Below, one piece after another: positions 7,654-15,532 of a stretch of DNA of 25,313 bases (the first letter of the stretch is position 1; every line of letters starts with the position of its first letter). The notes under the pieces are model-generated. The model was not told the DNA's origin. It searched no databases and saw only the letters and a list, made by a program, of their open reading frames with translations. This DNA is from Candidatus Puniceispirillum sp. (GTDB taxonomy: Bacteria > Pseudomonadota > Alphaproteobacteria > Puniceispirillales > Puniceispirillaceae). Both the position numbers and the translations under genes were made by a program. The stretch spans positions 1 to 25,313 of the forward strand of contig JABJBD010000054.1 of NCBI GenBank assembly GCA_018668795.1, written 5' to 3'.

Positions 7654-9741
7654 TGATGGCGCGTTGATAAGTGACCGCCATTCCTCTTCACTAAGAACAT
7701 TGACGCCTAGCTCGGTGGCCTTACGGGCTTTTGATCCGGCATCAGCCCCAGCAACCAGATAATCTGTTTTTGCCGACACCGAACCGGAAACTTTAGCGCC
7801 AAGGGCTTCGGCCTTGGCTTTGGCTTCGGCGCGGGATATGCCTGCCAAAGTGCCCGTGAATACGACGGTTTTACCACTGACGGCGCTATCTTCGGATGGT
7901 CGCTCAGGTGGTAATATGGACAGTTCGGATGCCAAATCACTTACGATGTGCCGATGTGCGGGATCGCCAAAAAAACGGCTAATATCTGCCGCCATCGCAT
8001 CACCAATCTGGTCAATATCAACAAGTCCGGCAATCGCTGACGCATGGTCACTTTCACTTTTTTCCGGATCCAGTACTGACATCATCATATCTAGGTCGCC
8101 ATAATGCAGTGCCAAAAGCCGCGAGGTTGCCTGACCGACCTGACGGATGCCAAGCGCATAGATAAAGCGTTCAAGTCCAATCTTGCGCCGTGCATTAATT
8201 GAGGCAAACAGATTATCAAGTGATTTTTCGCCATAGCCATCCAGCGTGGCCAGATCGTCACGACGGGCTTCAAGTCGGAAGATATCGGCAGGCGTTTTGA
8301 CCCAGCCAAGTTCAAGAAACTGTTCAATCTGACGCGCGCCCAGCCCTTCAATATCAAATGCATCGCGTGACACGAAATGCTTGAGCTGTTCGATAAGCTG
8401 TGCGGCACAAGCCAGACCGCCAGTACATCGGCGAACGGCCTCACCTTCGGGGCGGATAGCGTCAGATTCACAAATTGGACAACGATCCGGAAAGGTGAAT
8501 ATCTGGGCGTCATGGGGGCGTTTTTCGACAAGCACGCGGACGACTTGCGGAATGACATCGCCAGCGCGCTGGATAATGACATGATCGCCGATGCGAATAT
8601 CTTTTCGATCAATCTCATCTTCATTATGCAAGGTTGCATTTGACACCACGACGCCACCAACAGTGACCGGCGTCAATCGTGCCACAGGTGTTAATGCGCC
8701 TGTGCGGCCAACCTGAATATCGATCTTGGTGATTGTCGTTTCGGCTTGTTCGGCTGGAAATTTATGCGCTAGAGCCCAACGTGGTGCCCGCGCAACTTGA
8801 CCAAGGCGTTCTTGATAATCATGTCGGTCAACTTTATAGACAACACCGTCAATATCATAGCCAAGTGACGCCCGCTCGTTTCCGATGGCGTCATAGGTAG
8901 CCAACATTTCACCTAATGTATGGCAATGTTGCGATAATTCATTCACCGAAAAACCAAAGCCACGTAAGGCATGAAGAAATTCAGTATGCGTTGCGGCGAC
9001 AGGGGCGCTGGCTTCGCCCATTGAATAGGCAAAAAAGGCCAGATTGCGCGATCCGGTAATGCTGGCATCCTTTTGCCGTAACGATCCGGCGGCGGCATTA
9101 CGTGGATTGGCAAAAATCTTTCCGCCTTTGCGTTCCTGATCGGCGTTCAAAGCCAGAAAATCTTTCCTGTCCATATATATTTCACCGCGCACCTCAAAAA
9201 TGTCTGGTGGTGTGCCATGTAATGTTTTGGGAATAGCGCTCACGGTGTAAATATTGGCTGTTACATCTTCACCTTCACTACCGTCACCGCGCGTTGCGGC
9301 TTGCACCAGATGTCCGTTCTCATAGCGTAAGCTAAGCGACAAACCATCGATCTTTGGCTCGGCGGTAAAGGCAATGTCTTCAGCCTCTCCTAGCGATAGA
9401 AACTTCCGAATGCGGGTCACAAAATCAGCAATATCTTCGGCGCTAAAGCCGTTTGATAGCGACAACATTGGTTGTGCGTGCCGTATCTTGCCAAAATTGC
9501 CAGAAACAATGGTGCCAACACGCTGGCTGGGGCTGTCGGGACGGATCAGGTCGGGGAACGCCGCTTCAAGGGTATTATTGCGTGTCATCAGCATGTCATA
9601 ATCGGCATCGGAAATTTCCGGCGCGTCTTCACCATGATATTTGCGGTCATGATATGCAATGCGTTCTGCCAGATGCGCAAGCTCCTGTGCGGCTTCATCA
9701 ACCGACATTTTGGTGGGGTCATCTGGATGATCGCTTGTCAT
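7648..9741 (-). CDS. ligA: NAD+-dependent DNA ligase LigA
   Basis: 697 residues, normal for LigA. Domain Ia has the NMN-binding YHxxYYxxD-like start (IAYHDRKYH...DADYDML). The adenylation domain has the KxDG motif with Lys130 (EPKIDG), RGDGxxGEDVT, EVRGE and NPRNAAAGSLRQ. These are followed by the OB fold with HKFPAEQA and VGRTGALTP, a four-cysteine zinc site (Cys421, 424, 439, 445), helix-hairpin-helix repeats, and a C-terminal BRCT domain (about 620-697, GKTVVFTGTL...KTDYLVAG). It seals nicks using NAD+, joins Okazaki fragments and is essential in most bacteria. It starts two bases after the recN stop, with GAGGG (9748-9752) inside the last recN codons as ribosome-binding site. It is the last gene of the minus-strand run. 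Confidence 0.97.
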   Translation of the reverse strand: MTSDHPDDPTKMSVDEAAQELAHLAERIAYHDRKYHGEDAPEISDADYDMLMTRNNTLEAAFPDLIRPDSPSQRVGTIVSGNFGKIRHAQPMLSLSNGFSAEDIADFVTRIRKFLSLGEAEDIAFTAEPKIDGLSLSLRYENGHLVQAATRGDGSEGEDVTANIYTVSAIPKTLHGTPPDIFEVRGEIYMDRKDFLALNADQERKGGKIFANPRNAAAGSLRQKDASITGSRNLAFFAYSMGEASAPVAATHTEFLHALRGFGFSVNELSQHCHTLGEMLATYDAIGNERASLGYDIDGVVYKVDRHDYQERLGQVARAPRWALAHKFPAEQAETTITKIDIQVGRTGALTPVARLTPVTVGGVVVSNATLHNEDEIDRKDIRIGDHVIIQRAGDVIPQVVRVLVEKRPHDAQIFTFPDRCPICESDAIRPEGEAVRRCTGGLACAAQLIEQLKHFVSRDAFDIEGLGARQIEQFLELGWVKTPADIFRLEARRDDLATLDGYGEKSLDNLFASINARRKIGLERFIYALGIRQVGQATSRLLALHYGDLDMMMSVLDPEKSESDHASAIAGLVDIDQIGDAMAADISRFFGDPAHRHIVSDLASELSILPPERPSEDSAVSGKTVVFTGTLAGISRAEAKAKAEALGAKVSGSVSAKTDYLVAGADAGSKARKATELGVNVLSEEEWRSLINAPSS

Positions 9742-9743
9742 AA

Positions 9744-11405
9744 CTAACCCTCAAGCAAGGCGGTTGCTGCTGCCCGGGCTTCGGTGGTGACATGCTCACC
9801 TGACAGCATCCTTGCTATTTCTTCAGTGCGCGCTTCATGGCTCAGGGTTTCGGTGCCGCTAATAACATTATCACCAGTTACATGCTTGGCTATACGCATA
9901 TGATTAACCCCACGTGCGGCGACTTGCGGTGAATGGGTGATAACCAGCGTTTGCATATGTTCACCAAGACGGGCAAGGCGTTCACCAACCGCCGCCGCTA
10001 CGGCGCCGCCAACGCCACTATCGACTTCGTCAAAAATCAGCGTACGCGACGTATTGCTGTCTTCAAGTGCAACCTTTAAGGCCAGCAGAAAACGGGCAAG
10101 CTCACCACCAGATGCAATGCGGTCAATCGGACCTTGCGCCATGCCTTTATTGGTGCTGGCTTCAAAGCGCACTTGATCCATACCAAGCGCACCCCATTGG
10201 TCTGCGGGTAATGTGATGATTTGTGAGTGAAAGGTTGCACTTTCCAGCTTTAGGGGGGGCAATTCGGCCATAACCGCGCGATCCAGTAAAGCCGCAGCTG
10301 ATGTGCGGGCTTTGGACACTATTTCGGCCATTTTGGTGTAATAATCACGCCATTCCCGTTCATTATCTGCCAATTCCGCCAACGTACCTGTCGAATCTTC
10401 AATCGCCGCTAGACGGCTGGCAAGTTGCTGATGCATCTCGGTCAGTTCATTGACATCACAATTATGTTTACGGGCTTGTTGGCGCAATTCATGCAATCGG
10501 TCATCGACAGTCTCAAGCCGGTTCGGGTCTGACTCAAGGCTTGACCCAATCGCGCTGATCTGGCTGATAGCTTCGGATAGTTCGGCATCGGCGCGATTTA
10601 GGGCGGCGATGGCATTATCAAGCGTATTACCAGCAAGCGATGCAGATTTTTCAAGCATGGCCATGGCGGTGCCAAGTCTGGCCTGCGCCCCGTTTTCATC
10701 AGTCAGCGCATGGTCGGCATGCGCCAATGTTTCACCAATTTTGCCTACATTGGCAAGCATGTCACGTTCACTTAACAATAACGCTTCTTCATCTGGTGCT
10801 GGGCTGAGCGTATCAAGTTGATTAACTGCATCTCGAAGCCATTCTTCGTCCGCACGCGCCTGATCCAGTTCAAGTTTGGCAGTGGCCAGATTACGCTTTG
10901 ACTGCATCCAATGTGTATAGGCATCAGCCAATTTGTCTAACGTTTCCTGATGTCCAGCGGCGCGATCAAGCAGTGTGATATGGCGGCTAACGTCAAGCAA
11001 ACCACGGCCTTCAAACTGCCCCTGAATTTCAACCAGCAAGTCTCCAGCCTTATGAAGCAAGCCAACTGAAACAGGAACATCATTAATGGTTGCGTTTGAC
11101 TTGCCATCTGCTTTCAGCCGTCGTCGCAGAATCAATGTATCGTCAATCTCAACGCCAGCGTCATCTAGCACCGCCCAGACCGGATGTGCAGCATTAACAT
11201 GAAAGCTGGCACTAACCTGCGCTTGCGAGCTACCTTGCCGGATCAGGCCAAAATTCGCACGGCTTCCCAATGCCAGTCCAAGCGCGTCAAGCAAGATTGA
11301 TTTGCCAGCACCGGTTTCACCTGTCAGCACAGTCAGACCATCTTCAAATTGCAACGTAAGTTGCTCAATTAAGACGATATTGGTGACGGACAAGCTTTGA
11401 AGCAT
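9744..11405 (-). CDS. recN: DNA repair protein RecN (SMC-like ATPase)
   Basis: 553 residues, as expected for RecN. Walker A GETGAGKS (29-36, Lys35) is near the N-terminus. Two long heptad-like helical arms follow (about 150-215 and 230-370; alanine-, leucine- and glutamate-rich). The C-terminal head has the ABC signature SGGELARFLLALK (Ser432-Glu435 onward), Walker B IFDEVDSGVGG (Asp459, Glu460) and the D-loop. RecN gathers and holds broken DNA ends during RecA-dependent double-strand break repair. It begins six bases after the bamD stop with no clear Shine-Dalgarno, so translation probably depends on coupling. No alphaproteobacterial SOS box (GTTC-N7-GTTC) was seen directly upstream; any damage control would have to act from farther up the operon or from within bamD. 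Confidence 0.95.
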   Translation of the reverse strand: MLQSLSVTNIVLIEQLTLQFEDGLTVLTGETGAGKSILLDALGLALGSRANFGLIRQGSSQAQVSASFHVNAAHPVWAVLDDAGVEIDDTLILRRRLKADGKSNATINDVPVSVGLLHKAGDLLVEIQGQFEGRGLLDVSRHITLLDRAAGHQETLDKLADAYTHWMQSKRNLATAKLELDQARADEEWLRDAVNQLDTLSPAPDEEALLLSERDMLANVGKIGETLAHADHALTDENGAQARLGTAMAMLEKSASLAGNTLDNAIAALNRADAELSEAISQISAIGSSLESDPNRLETVDDRLHELRQQARKHNCDVNELTEMHQQLASRLAAIEDSTGTLAELADNEREWRDYYTKMAEIVSKARTSAAALLDRAVMAELPPLKLESATFHSQIITLPADQWGALGMDQVRFEASTNKGMAQGPIDRIASGGELARFLLALKVALEDSNTSRTLIFDEVDSGVGGAVAAAVGERLARLGEHMQTLVITHSPQVAARGVNHMRIAKHVTGDNVISGTETLSHEARTEEIARMLSGEHVTTEARAAATALLEG

Positions 11406-11411
11406 GATACG

Positions 11412-12227
11412 TTAATCGAAGATTTTTACGACGGACTCGGCAGCTCGTTCAAACCAGCCAGCTTCAAGTTCGCGTGCTGGGTTGTCACGCAACTCCAGCA
11501 GACGCTTCGTCCATACTGATTGCGGATAATTATAGATTGCAACTTCTTCAATACGCTCTGCTTCGGCAACTAGGCCAAGCGAAAGATAGGCTTCGGTCAT
11601 GCGATATAGGGCTTCGGGCACCTGATTTGTAGTATTGAAATCTCTAACAACATTTTCAAAACGACGTAAGGCAGCACCGTAATGTTCTTTGCTGAGGTAA
11701 AAACGGCCTACCGCCATTTCTTTTCCAGCCAGATGCGAACGTGTCAGGTCAATCTTAAGCGTTGCATCACGAAAATATTCACCTTCGGGGAAACGCCGAA
11801 CCAATTCTTCAAAAGCTTGCATTGCCAGTTTGGTCATTTCCGCATCTCTTTGCACGTCAACGATCTGTTCGTAATAGCATAGTGCTTTGAGATAATAAGC
11901 ATATTCAACGCGCTCATCAGCTGGATTTAACTCGACAAAACGATCCAACGATGTGATCGCACGTGGATAGTTATTATCCTGATAAAATGCCCATGCCGCC
12001 ATTAATTGTGCCCGCACAGCAAGTGACGAATAGGGGTGCTGGCGTTCGACTTCTTCAAATTTTGGGGCGGCTTTCTTGGCATTGCCAGTAAGGGCTGTAT
12101 TCAGCGCATCATTATATAATTCTTCAACTGGGCGTTCGACCTGTTCCTTTATGTCAGGCGAAGACGAACATCCCGCAACCAGAAATACGGCACTTGCTAG
12201 AACGATCAGGGGTATATGCTTTACCAA
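11412..12227 (-). CDS. bamD: Outer-membrane assembly lipoprotein BamD (ComL/YfiO)
   Basis: A TPR lipoprotein of the BamD family and part of the BAM complex that folds beta-barrel proteins into the outer membrane. The signal ends in lipobox LVAGC, with Cys20 from the start used here. Five TPR-like repeats follow, including the conserved YSSLAVRAQL, FVELNPADERVEYAYYLKALCYY, VRRFPEGEYFRDA and VAIYNYPQSVWTKRL blocks. The open frame also allows a GTG start at 12239, giving 275 residues. I prefer the TTG at 12225-12227 (271 residues) because GGAG at 12234-12237 sits six bases upstream and gives a normal lipoprotein leader (MVKHIPLIV...). The GTG has no Shine-Dalgarno and directly follows a stop codon. 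recN follows after six bases. Confidence 0.93.
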   Translation of the reverse strand: MVKHIPLIVLASAVFLVAGCSSSPDIKEQVERPVEELYNDALNTALTGNAKKAAPKFEEVERQHPYSSLAVRAQLMAAWAFYQDNNYPRAITSLDRFVELNPADERVEYAYYLKALCYYEQIVDVQRDAEMTKLAMQAFEELVRRFPEGEYFRDATLKIDLTRSHLAGKEMAVGRFYLSKEHYGAALRRFENVVRDFNTTNQVPEALYRMTEAYLSLGLVAEAERIEEVAIYNYPQSVWTKRLLELRDNPARELEAGWFERAAESVVKIFD

Positions 12228-12321
12228 AACAGGCTCCACTCATAGGCATCGGAGGCATTTGCCACCGTTATTGGGATACAATAGCGACTTGGTACGCAGG
12301 TGAAAAGAAGATGTTGTGAAA

Positions 12322-12358
12322 ATTATAATGAGATTATCAGTTTATCATAAATGATAAA
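12322..12358 (-). promoter_or_regulatory. Candidate bamD promoter with overlapping AT-rich palindrome
   Basis: The minus strand has a perfect TATAAT (12327-12322). The region 16-18 bases upstream, where a -35 should lie, has only weak matches. It overlaps an inverted repeat at 12341-12358, TTTATCATAAATGATAAA on the plus strand, with two perfect 8-base arms and a 2-base centre. A second dyad (ATAAT-CTC-ATTAT on the minus strand) overlaps the -10. This resembles an operator-controlled promoter for bamD-recN-ligA, though an AT-rich hairpin at the 3' end of the lpxC transcript is an alternative. The rest of the 12228-12393 gap shows nothing else clear. Confidence 0.35.
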
Positions 12359-12393
12359 AAATCTGGATGTGATTAGCCGGATGGCTGGTTGGC

Positions 12394-13332
12394 TTAAACA
12401 GCCGCGGCGGCGGCAAGTTCGGGGATCACATAGGCCTCGGACTGGCTAGCTACAGCACCATCGCTTACGATCTGAAAAGCGGCCTTATTTTGCCATAGTG
12501 CCTTAATCAACATCATGCTAAGCGCATGACCTGGACGTGAGGCTGTGAATTTTCCACGCATTTGAAGGCCAAGCAGATAAAGATCACCAAGACAATCAAG
12601 TGCTTTGTGTCGCACAAACTCGCGTTCCATGCGCAAGCCGCCTTCATTTACCACGGTTCCGTTGTCAACAACCACGGCATTATTCAGTGATCCACCAAGT
12701 GCCAGACCTGCATTCTGCATGAGATCAACATCGCTTAGCTGGCAAAAGGTACGCGCTGTAGATAGTTCAGCCTCAAAACTGCCATCACAATGGATGTAAT
12801 GCAGACTTTGTTTGCCAATTGCTGAATCTTCAAAATCGATTTCGACGTCAATTTCTAGTTGATCCGCAGGTTCAATCCGTGCCCACGCACCATTTTCCAG
12901 CATGACTTCAACAGGCTGGGTAATCACGATATATTTGCGGCGGACATTAAGTGTCTTTAGGCCAACACGACGAATCGCGTCAATTATTGGCTGACTGCTT
13001 CCATCAAGGATTGGGGCTTCACCTGCATCAACTTCGACTATTGCATTATCAAGCCCGATGCCGGCAAAGGCTGCCATGAAATGTTCAATTGTTTCCAGAC
13101 CAATGCCATCAGCATTGGCAATCCGTGTGCATAAGCGGGCTTGTTCAGCATAATCGGCATGGGCAGGAACTGTTTGCAGACTTTCTTCGACATCCATACG
13201 GCGGAATTTGATGCCTGTTCCAGCCGCCGCCGGACAAATAGACGCATGAACAAACCGACCAGAATGAAGAGCAATATCTTCAAACTGTACTGTATTCGCC
13301 AGAGTTGTCTGGAATGGCTGGTTTATATACAT
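12394..13332 (-). CDS. lpxC: UDP-3-O-acyl-N-acetylglucosamine deacetylase LpxC
   Basis: Zinc metallo-deacetylase, the committed step of lipid A synthesis. With the ATG at 13332 it has 312 residues (E. coli has 305) and its start, MYINQPFQTTLANTV...ALHSG, lines up with the family. Zinc ligands His84 (ETIEHFM), His242 and Asp246 (VRHKALD) are present, as are catalytic Glu83 and the general-acid His269 (RPGHALS). The frame stays open to an ATG at 13404, adding 24 lysine- and asparagine-rich residues. That ATG directly abuts the T-tract of the ftsZ terminator, so the longer form is unlikely. A weak AGGA lies 13 bases before the chosen start. LpxC is usually controlled by proteolysis; here the upstream terminator suggests a transcriptional separation from ftsZ. 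The C-terminus is alanine-rich. Confidence 0.94.
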   Translation of the reverse strand: MYINQPFQTTLANTVQFEDIALHSGRFVHASICPAAAGTGIKFRRMDVEESLQTVPAHADYAEQARLCTRIANADGIGLETIEHFMAAFAGIGLDNAIVEVDAGEAPILDGSSQPIIDAIRRVGLKTLNVRRKYIVITQPVEVMLENGAWARIEPADQLEIDVEIDFEDSAIGKQSLHYIHCDGSFEAELSTARTFCQLSDVDLMQNAGLALGGSLNNAVVVDNGTVVNEGGLRMEREFVRHKALDCLGDLYLLGLQMRGKFTASRPGHALSMMLIKALWQNKAAFQIVSDGAVASQSEAYVIPELAAAAAV

Positions 13333-13404
13333 AGGTTTTTTATTGTCCTGCGCGTTCAATTTATTTAGCCTTTTCAACATTCTTTTTGTTATTTCTAAGA
13401 TCAT

Positions 13405-13444
13405 AAAAAAGACCCAGATACAACCTACATAGGTACCTGGGTCT
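13405..13444 (-). terminator. Rho-independent terminator after ftsZ
   Basis: On the minus strand AGACCCAG (13444-13437) pairs perfectly with CTGGGTCT (13417-13410). The 19-base loop contains its own five-pair hairpin (ACCTA-TG-TAGGT), and the stem is followed directly by a run of T ending at 13405. It lies 56 bases past the ftsZ stop. It should end the mra/mur/fts transcript, and any transcript reaching lpxC from upstream must read through it. Confidence 0.85.
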
Positions 13445-13499
13445 CTTCAAATCACATTTGGTTACAGATTGTAGCAATGCAACTAAATGTATGTTTTGC

Positions 13500-15389
13500 T
13501 TAATTCACCTGACGCCGCAAAAACGCAGGAATATCAAGTTCATCATCTGGTTGTTCCAACTGCGCGGCTGGTGCCGGATCAGAAGCTGGTTTAACAACTG
13601 CCGATTGCGGAAGGTCCAGAATGGAAGATGTCTTGTCTTCTGGCGCGTTCTTGGATGCCATATTTGGTTCACTTCGCTTCTGTTTGTCCTTTGTGTCGGG
13701 CTTTGATGACCATAATTCCGATATCTGCTTTATGATACTGGTTGGCCTAGGCGTCAGCGTTTCGGCAGCCTTTGGCACGCTAGCTTCATCCGGCATGGCG
13801 GTTGGTGCCGCCGGAATAAAGGTCTTACGTGGGGCGTCTTCGGCCTTGGCTTTCCCTTCGCTTTCCAGATCAAAACGTGGCATCAAGCGTGATGTCAGCG
13901 AGGCTGTATCAGACTTGGCGACATCTCCTTTTGCCGTTTCCTTAGGGGATGTTTCCGAAAGGGCTGTTTCAGTAGGCGCTGTTGCCACCGCATCCTGTGA
14001 AGTGTCACTTGCTGCTTCGACCGCGTCGGTAAGCTCTAGCTGGCTCTCGACTGGATCGCTGTTGGCCTGGATACTATTTACCTCGGCAGTATTATCCGTT
14101 TCGGATGTCACGTCGGCTACGGATGTGTCCTGTGGTTTGCTATCCACTGGATTTACTGCTTCACCATCAACTTCATTTGTCGCTTCATCGGCTTCCTTGG
14201 CAAGCGAATTGATTGACTCACGGATATTTGAAGTACTGGCAGATGATGTATCTGCATCATTTTTTGTGGTCATCTGTGTATTTGCCATTGGATTGGACAT
14301 TGCACTTGCCATTGCATTCGCCTGCACCGGACTTGTTGTCATAGGTGGTGTCGGCATAGCCATCTGTGCGACCGTTGTTTCGGTTTTAGGCTGGCTTAAT
14401 GGTGGTCTGGCCTTGGCACTTGCGGCATCAATGCCGGTGGCAACGACAGATACCCGCATGACGCCATCCAGTTTTTCATCAAATGCCGAACCAAAGATGA
14501 TAACAGCTTCCGGATCGATTTCCTTGCGGATACGATTGGCAGCTTCATCAACTTCAAACAGGGTCATATCCATACCGCCAGTGACATTTATCAATACCGA
14601 ACGCGCACCTTGCATGGTCGTGTCATCAAGCAGTGGATTATTAATCGCTGCTTCGGCGGCTTGAGTGGCACGGGTTTCGCCTGATGCTTCACCTGTACCC
14701 ATCATAGCTTTGCCCATTTCACTCATAACGGCACGAATATCGGCAAAATCGAGATTAATCATGCCAGGCTTGATCATCAGGTCGGTAACACCGCAAACGC
14801 CTTGATGAAGAACGGTATCTGCCATATGGAACGCATCGGCAAAGGTTGTACGTTCATTTGCAAGCCGGAACAGATTCTGGTTTGGAATAATGATCAGTGT
14901 ATCGACATAGCCTTGCAGCTCATCAATACCTGCATCGGCAAGCCCCATGCGCCGCTGGCCCTCAAATTCAAAAGGCTTGGTGATAACAGCAACCGTTAAT
15001 ATGCCTGCATCGCGCGCTGCTTTGGCAATCACTGGTGCTGCACCTGTACCGGTACCTCCACCCATGCCAGCAGTGATGAATACCATGTTACAGTCGGCCA
15101 GTTCAGCCATGACTTCTTCAAGGCTTTCTTCAGCCGCCGCACGGCCAATTTCTGGTTTAGAACCAGCACCTAGACCTTGTGTAATGGCGCCACCAAGTTG
15201 AATTTTTCGGCTTGCAAGGGAATGCGCGAGCGCTTGCCCATCGGTATTTGCAACCAGAAAATCGACACCTTGAAGATCGGCATTGATCATGTTGTTAACA
15301 GCATTACAGCCTGCGCCACCAACACCGACGACGGTGATACGTGGACGCAATTCCTGCATAGTTTGTGGAACAGATAGATTGATGGTCAT
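13500..15389 (-). CDS. ftsZ: Cell division GTPase FtsZ with extra-long C-terminal linker
   Basis: Tubulin-like GTPase that polymerises into the Z-ring at mid-cell. The GTPase core spans about residues 15-320: VGVGGAGCNAV (21-31), the tubulin signature GGGTGTG (110-116), the NQNLFR region (170-175) and the T7 catalytic loop NLDFADIRAVM (212-222). A disordered linker of about 290 residues (322-612) follows, rich in Ala, Ser, Thr, Asp, Glu and Pro. The conserved C-terminal peptide DELDIPAFLRRQ (616-627) binds FtsA and other partners. At 629 residues it is much longer than E. coli FtsZ (383) and longer than Caulobacter FtsZ (about 508). A strong ribosome-binding site, AAGGGAG (15396-15402), lies six bases before the ATG. 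The ATG overlaps the stop of the candidate small ORF upstream. An intrinsic terminator follows. Confidence 0.98.
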   Translation of the reverse strand: MTINLSVPQTMQELRPRITVVGVGGAGCNAVNNMINADLQGVDFLVANTDGQALAHSLASRKIQLGGAITQGLGAGSKPEIGRAAAEESLEEVMAELADCNMVFITAGMGGGTGTGAAPVIAKAARDAGILTVAVITKPFEFEGQRRMGLADAGIDELQGYVDTLIIIPNQNLFRLANERTTFADAFHMADTVLHQGVCGVTDLMIKPGMINLDFADIRAVMSEMGKAMMGTGEASGETRATQAAEAAINNPLLDDTTMQGARSVLINVTGGMDMTLFEVDEAANRIRKEIDPEAVIIFGSAFDEKLDGVMRVSVVATGIDAASAKARPPLSQPKTETTVAQMAMPTPPMTTSPVQANAMASAMSNPMANTQMTTKNDADTSSASTSNIRESINSLAKEADEATNEVDGEAVNPVDSKPQDTSVADVTSETDNTAEVNSIQANSDPVESQLELTDAVEAASDTSQDAVATAPTETALSETSPKETAKGDVAKSDTASLTSRLMPRFDLESEGKAKAEDAPRKTFIPAAPTAMPDEASVPKAAETLTPRPTSIIKQISELWSSKPDTKDKQKRSEPNMASKNAPEDKTSSILDLPQSAVVKPASDPAPAAQLEQPDDELDIPAFLRRQVN

Positions 15390-15532
15390 GATAGACTCCC
15401 TTCAGTTTGGGTTGGCCTGGAAAAAGCGTGTATAGGCACGCCAAAAAGGGGCAGGGCAGCAACAGGCTGCAACGTCCCGCTATTAAGTTGCGTGTGACTG
15501 CGATAAACATTCATAAAGATAGTGATTTTCAT
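15386..15532 (-). CDS. Candidate 48-residue small ORF between ftsA and ftsZ
   Basis: Unrecognised and below usual length cut-offs. GAAAGGAG (15547-15540) starts immediately after the ftsA TGA, and seven bases later an ATG (15532-15530) opens a 48-codon frame. It begins MKITIFMNVY and ends QTEGSLS, and its TGA (15388-15386) overlaps the ftsZ ATG as ATGA, the same junction used by most genes in this cluster. It fills 143 of the 158 bases between ftsA and ftsZ. The product would be small, with a short hydrophobic N-terminus, no membrane helix and no motif I know. It could be a real small division protein, a leader ORF coupling ftsA and ftsZ translation, or chance. The ribosome-binding site is the best argument. 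Without one, a 48-codon stop-free frame is unremarkable. Confidence 0.45.
   Translation of the reverse strand: MKITIFMNVYRSHTQLNSGTLQPVAALPLFGVPIHAFSRPTQTEGSLS
15421..15442 (-). terminator. Short hairpin plus five T before ftsZ, possible attenuator
   Basis: On the minus strand GCGTG-CCTATA-CACGC is followed at once by TTTTT (15425-15421). It has five Watson-Crick pairs plus one possible outer G-U pair. A second small hairpin, GCAGC-CTGTT-GCTGC (15470-15456), lies just upstream. The stem is short for an efficient terminator, and ftsZ must still be expressed, so partial termination or an mRNA-structure role is more likely than full termination. It lies within the candidate small ORF. Confidence 0.3.

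Noticed and set aside
8091..8660. 189-codon minus-strand frame inside ligA
   Set aside because: It is an alternate frame of the fully conserved LigA coding region, and the translation shows no domain.
12360..12400. Small GGCT/AGCC hairpins just after the lpxC stop as a terminator
   Set aside because: The stems are only four base pairs, and the T run lies about 12 bases away rather than directly after the stem.
13621..14664. 347-codon open frame on the plus strand opposite the FtsZ linker
   Set aside because: It lies entirely antisense to the low-complexity Ala/Ser/Thr/Glu linker of FtsZ, whose codon bias avoids stops in this frame. The translation is a Ser/Val/Ala-rich repetitive string with no recognisable domain, and I did not see a convincing ribosome-binding site.
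15304..15510. 68-codon minus-strand frame starting MFIAVTRN between ftsA and ftsZ
   Set aside because: It runs about 85 bases into ftsZ in another frame and lacks a Shine-Dalgarno. The nearby GAAAGGAG is spaced for the ATG at 15532 in a different frame.
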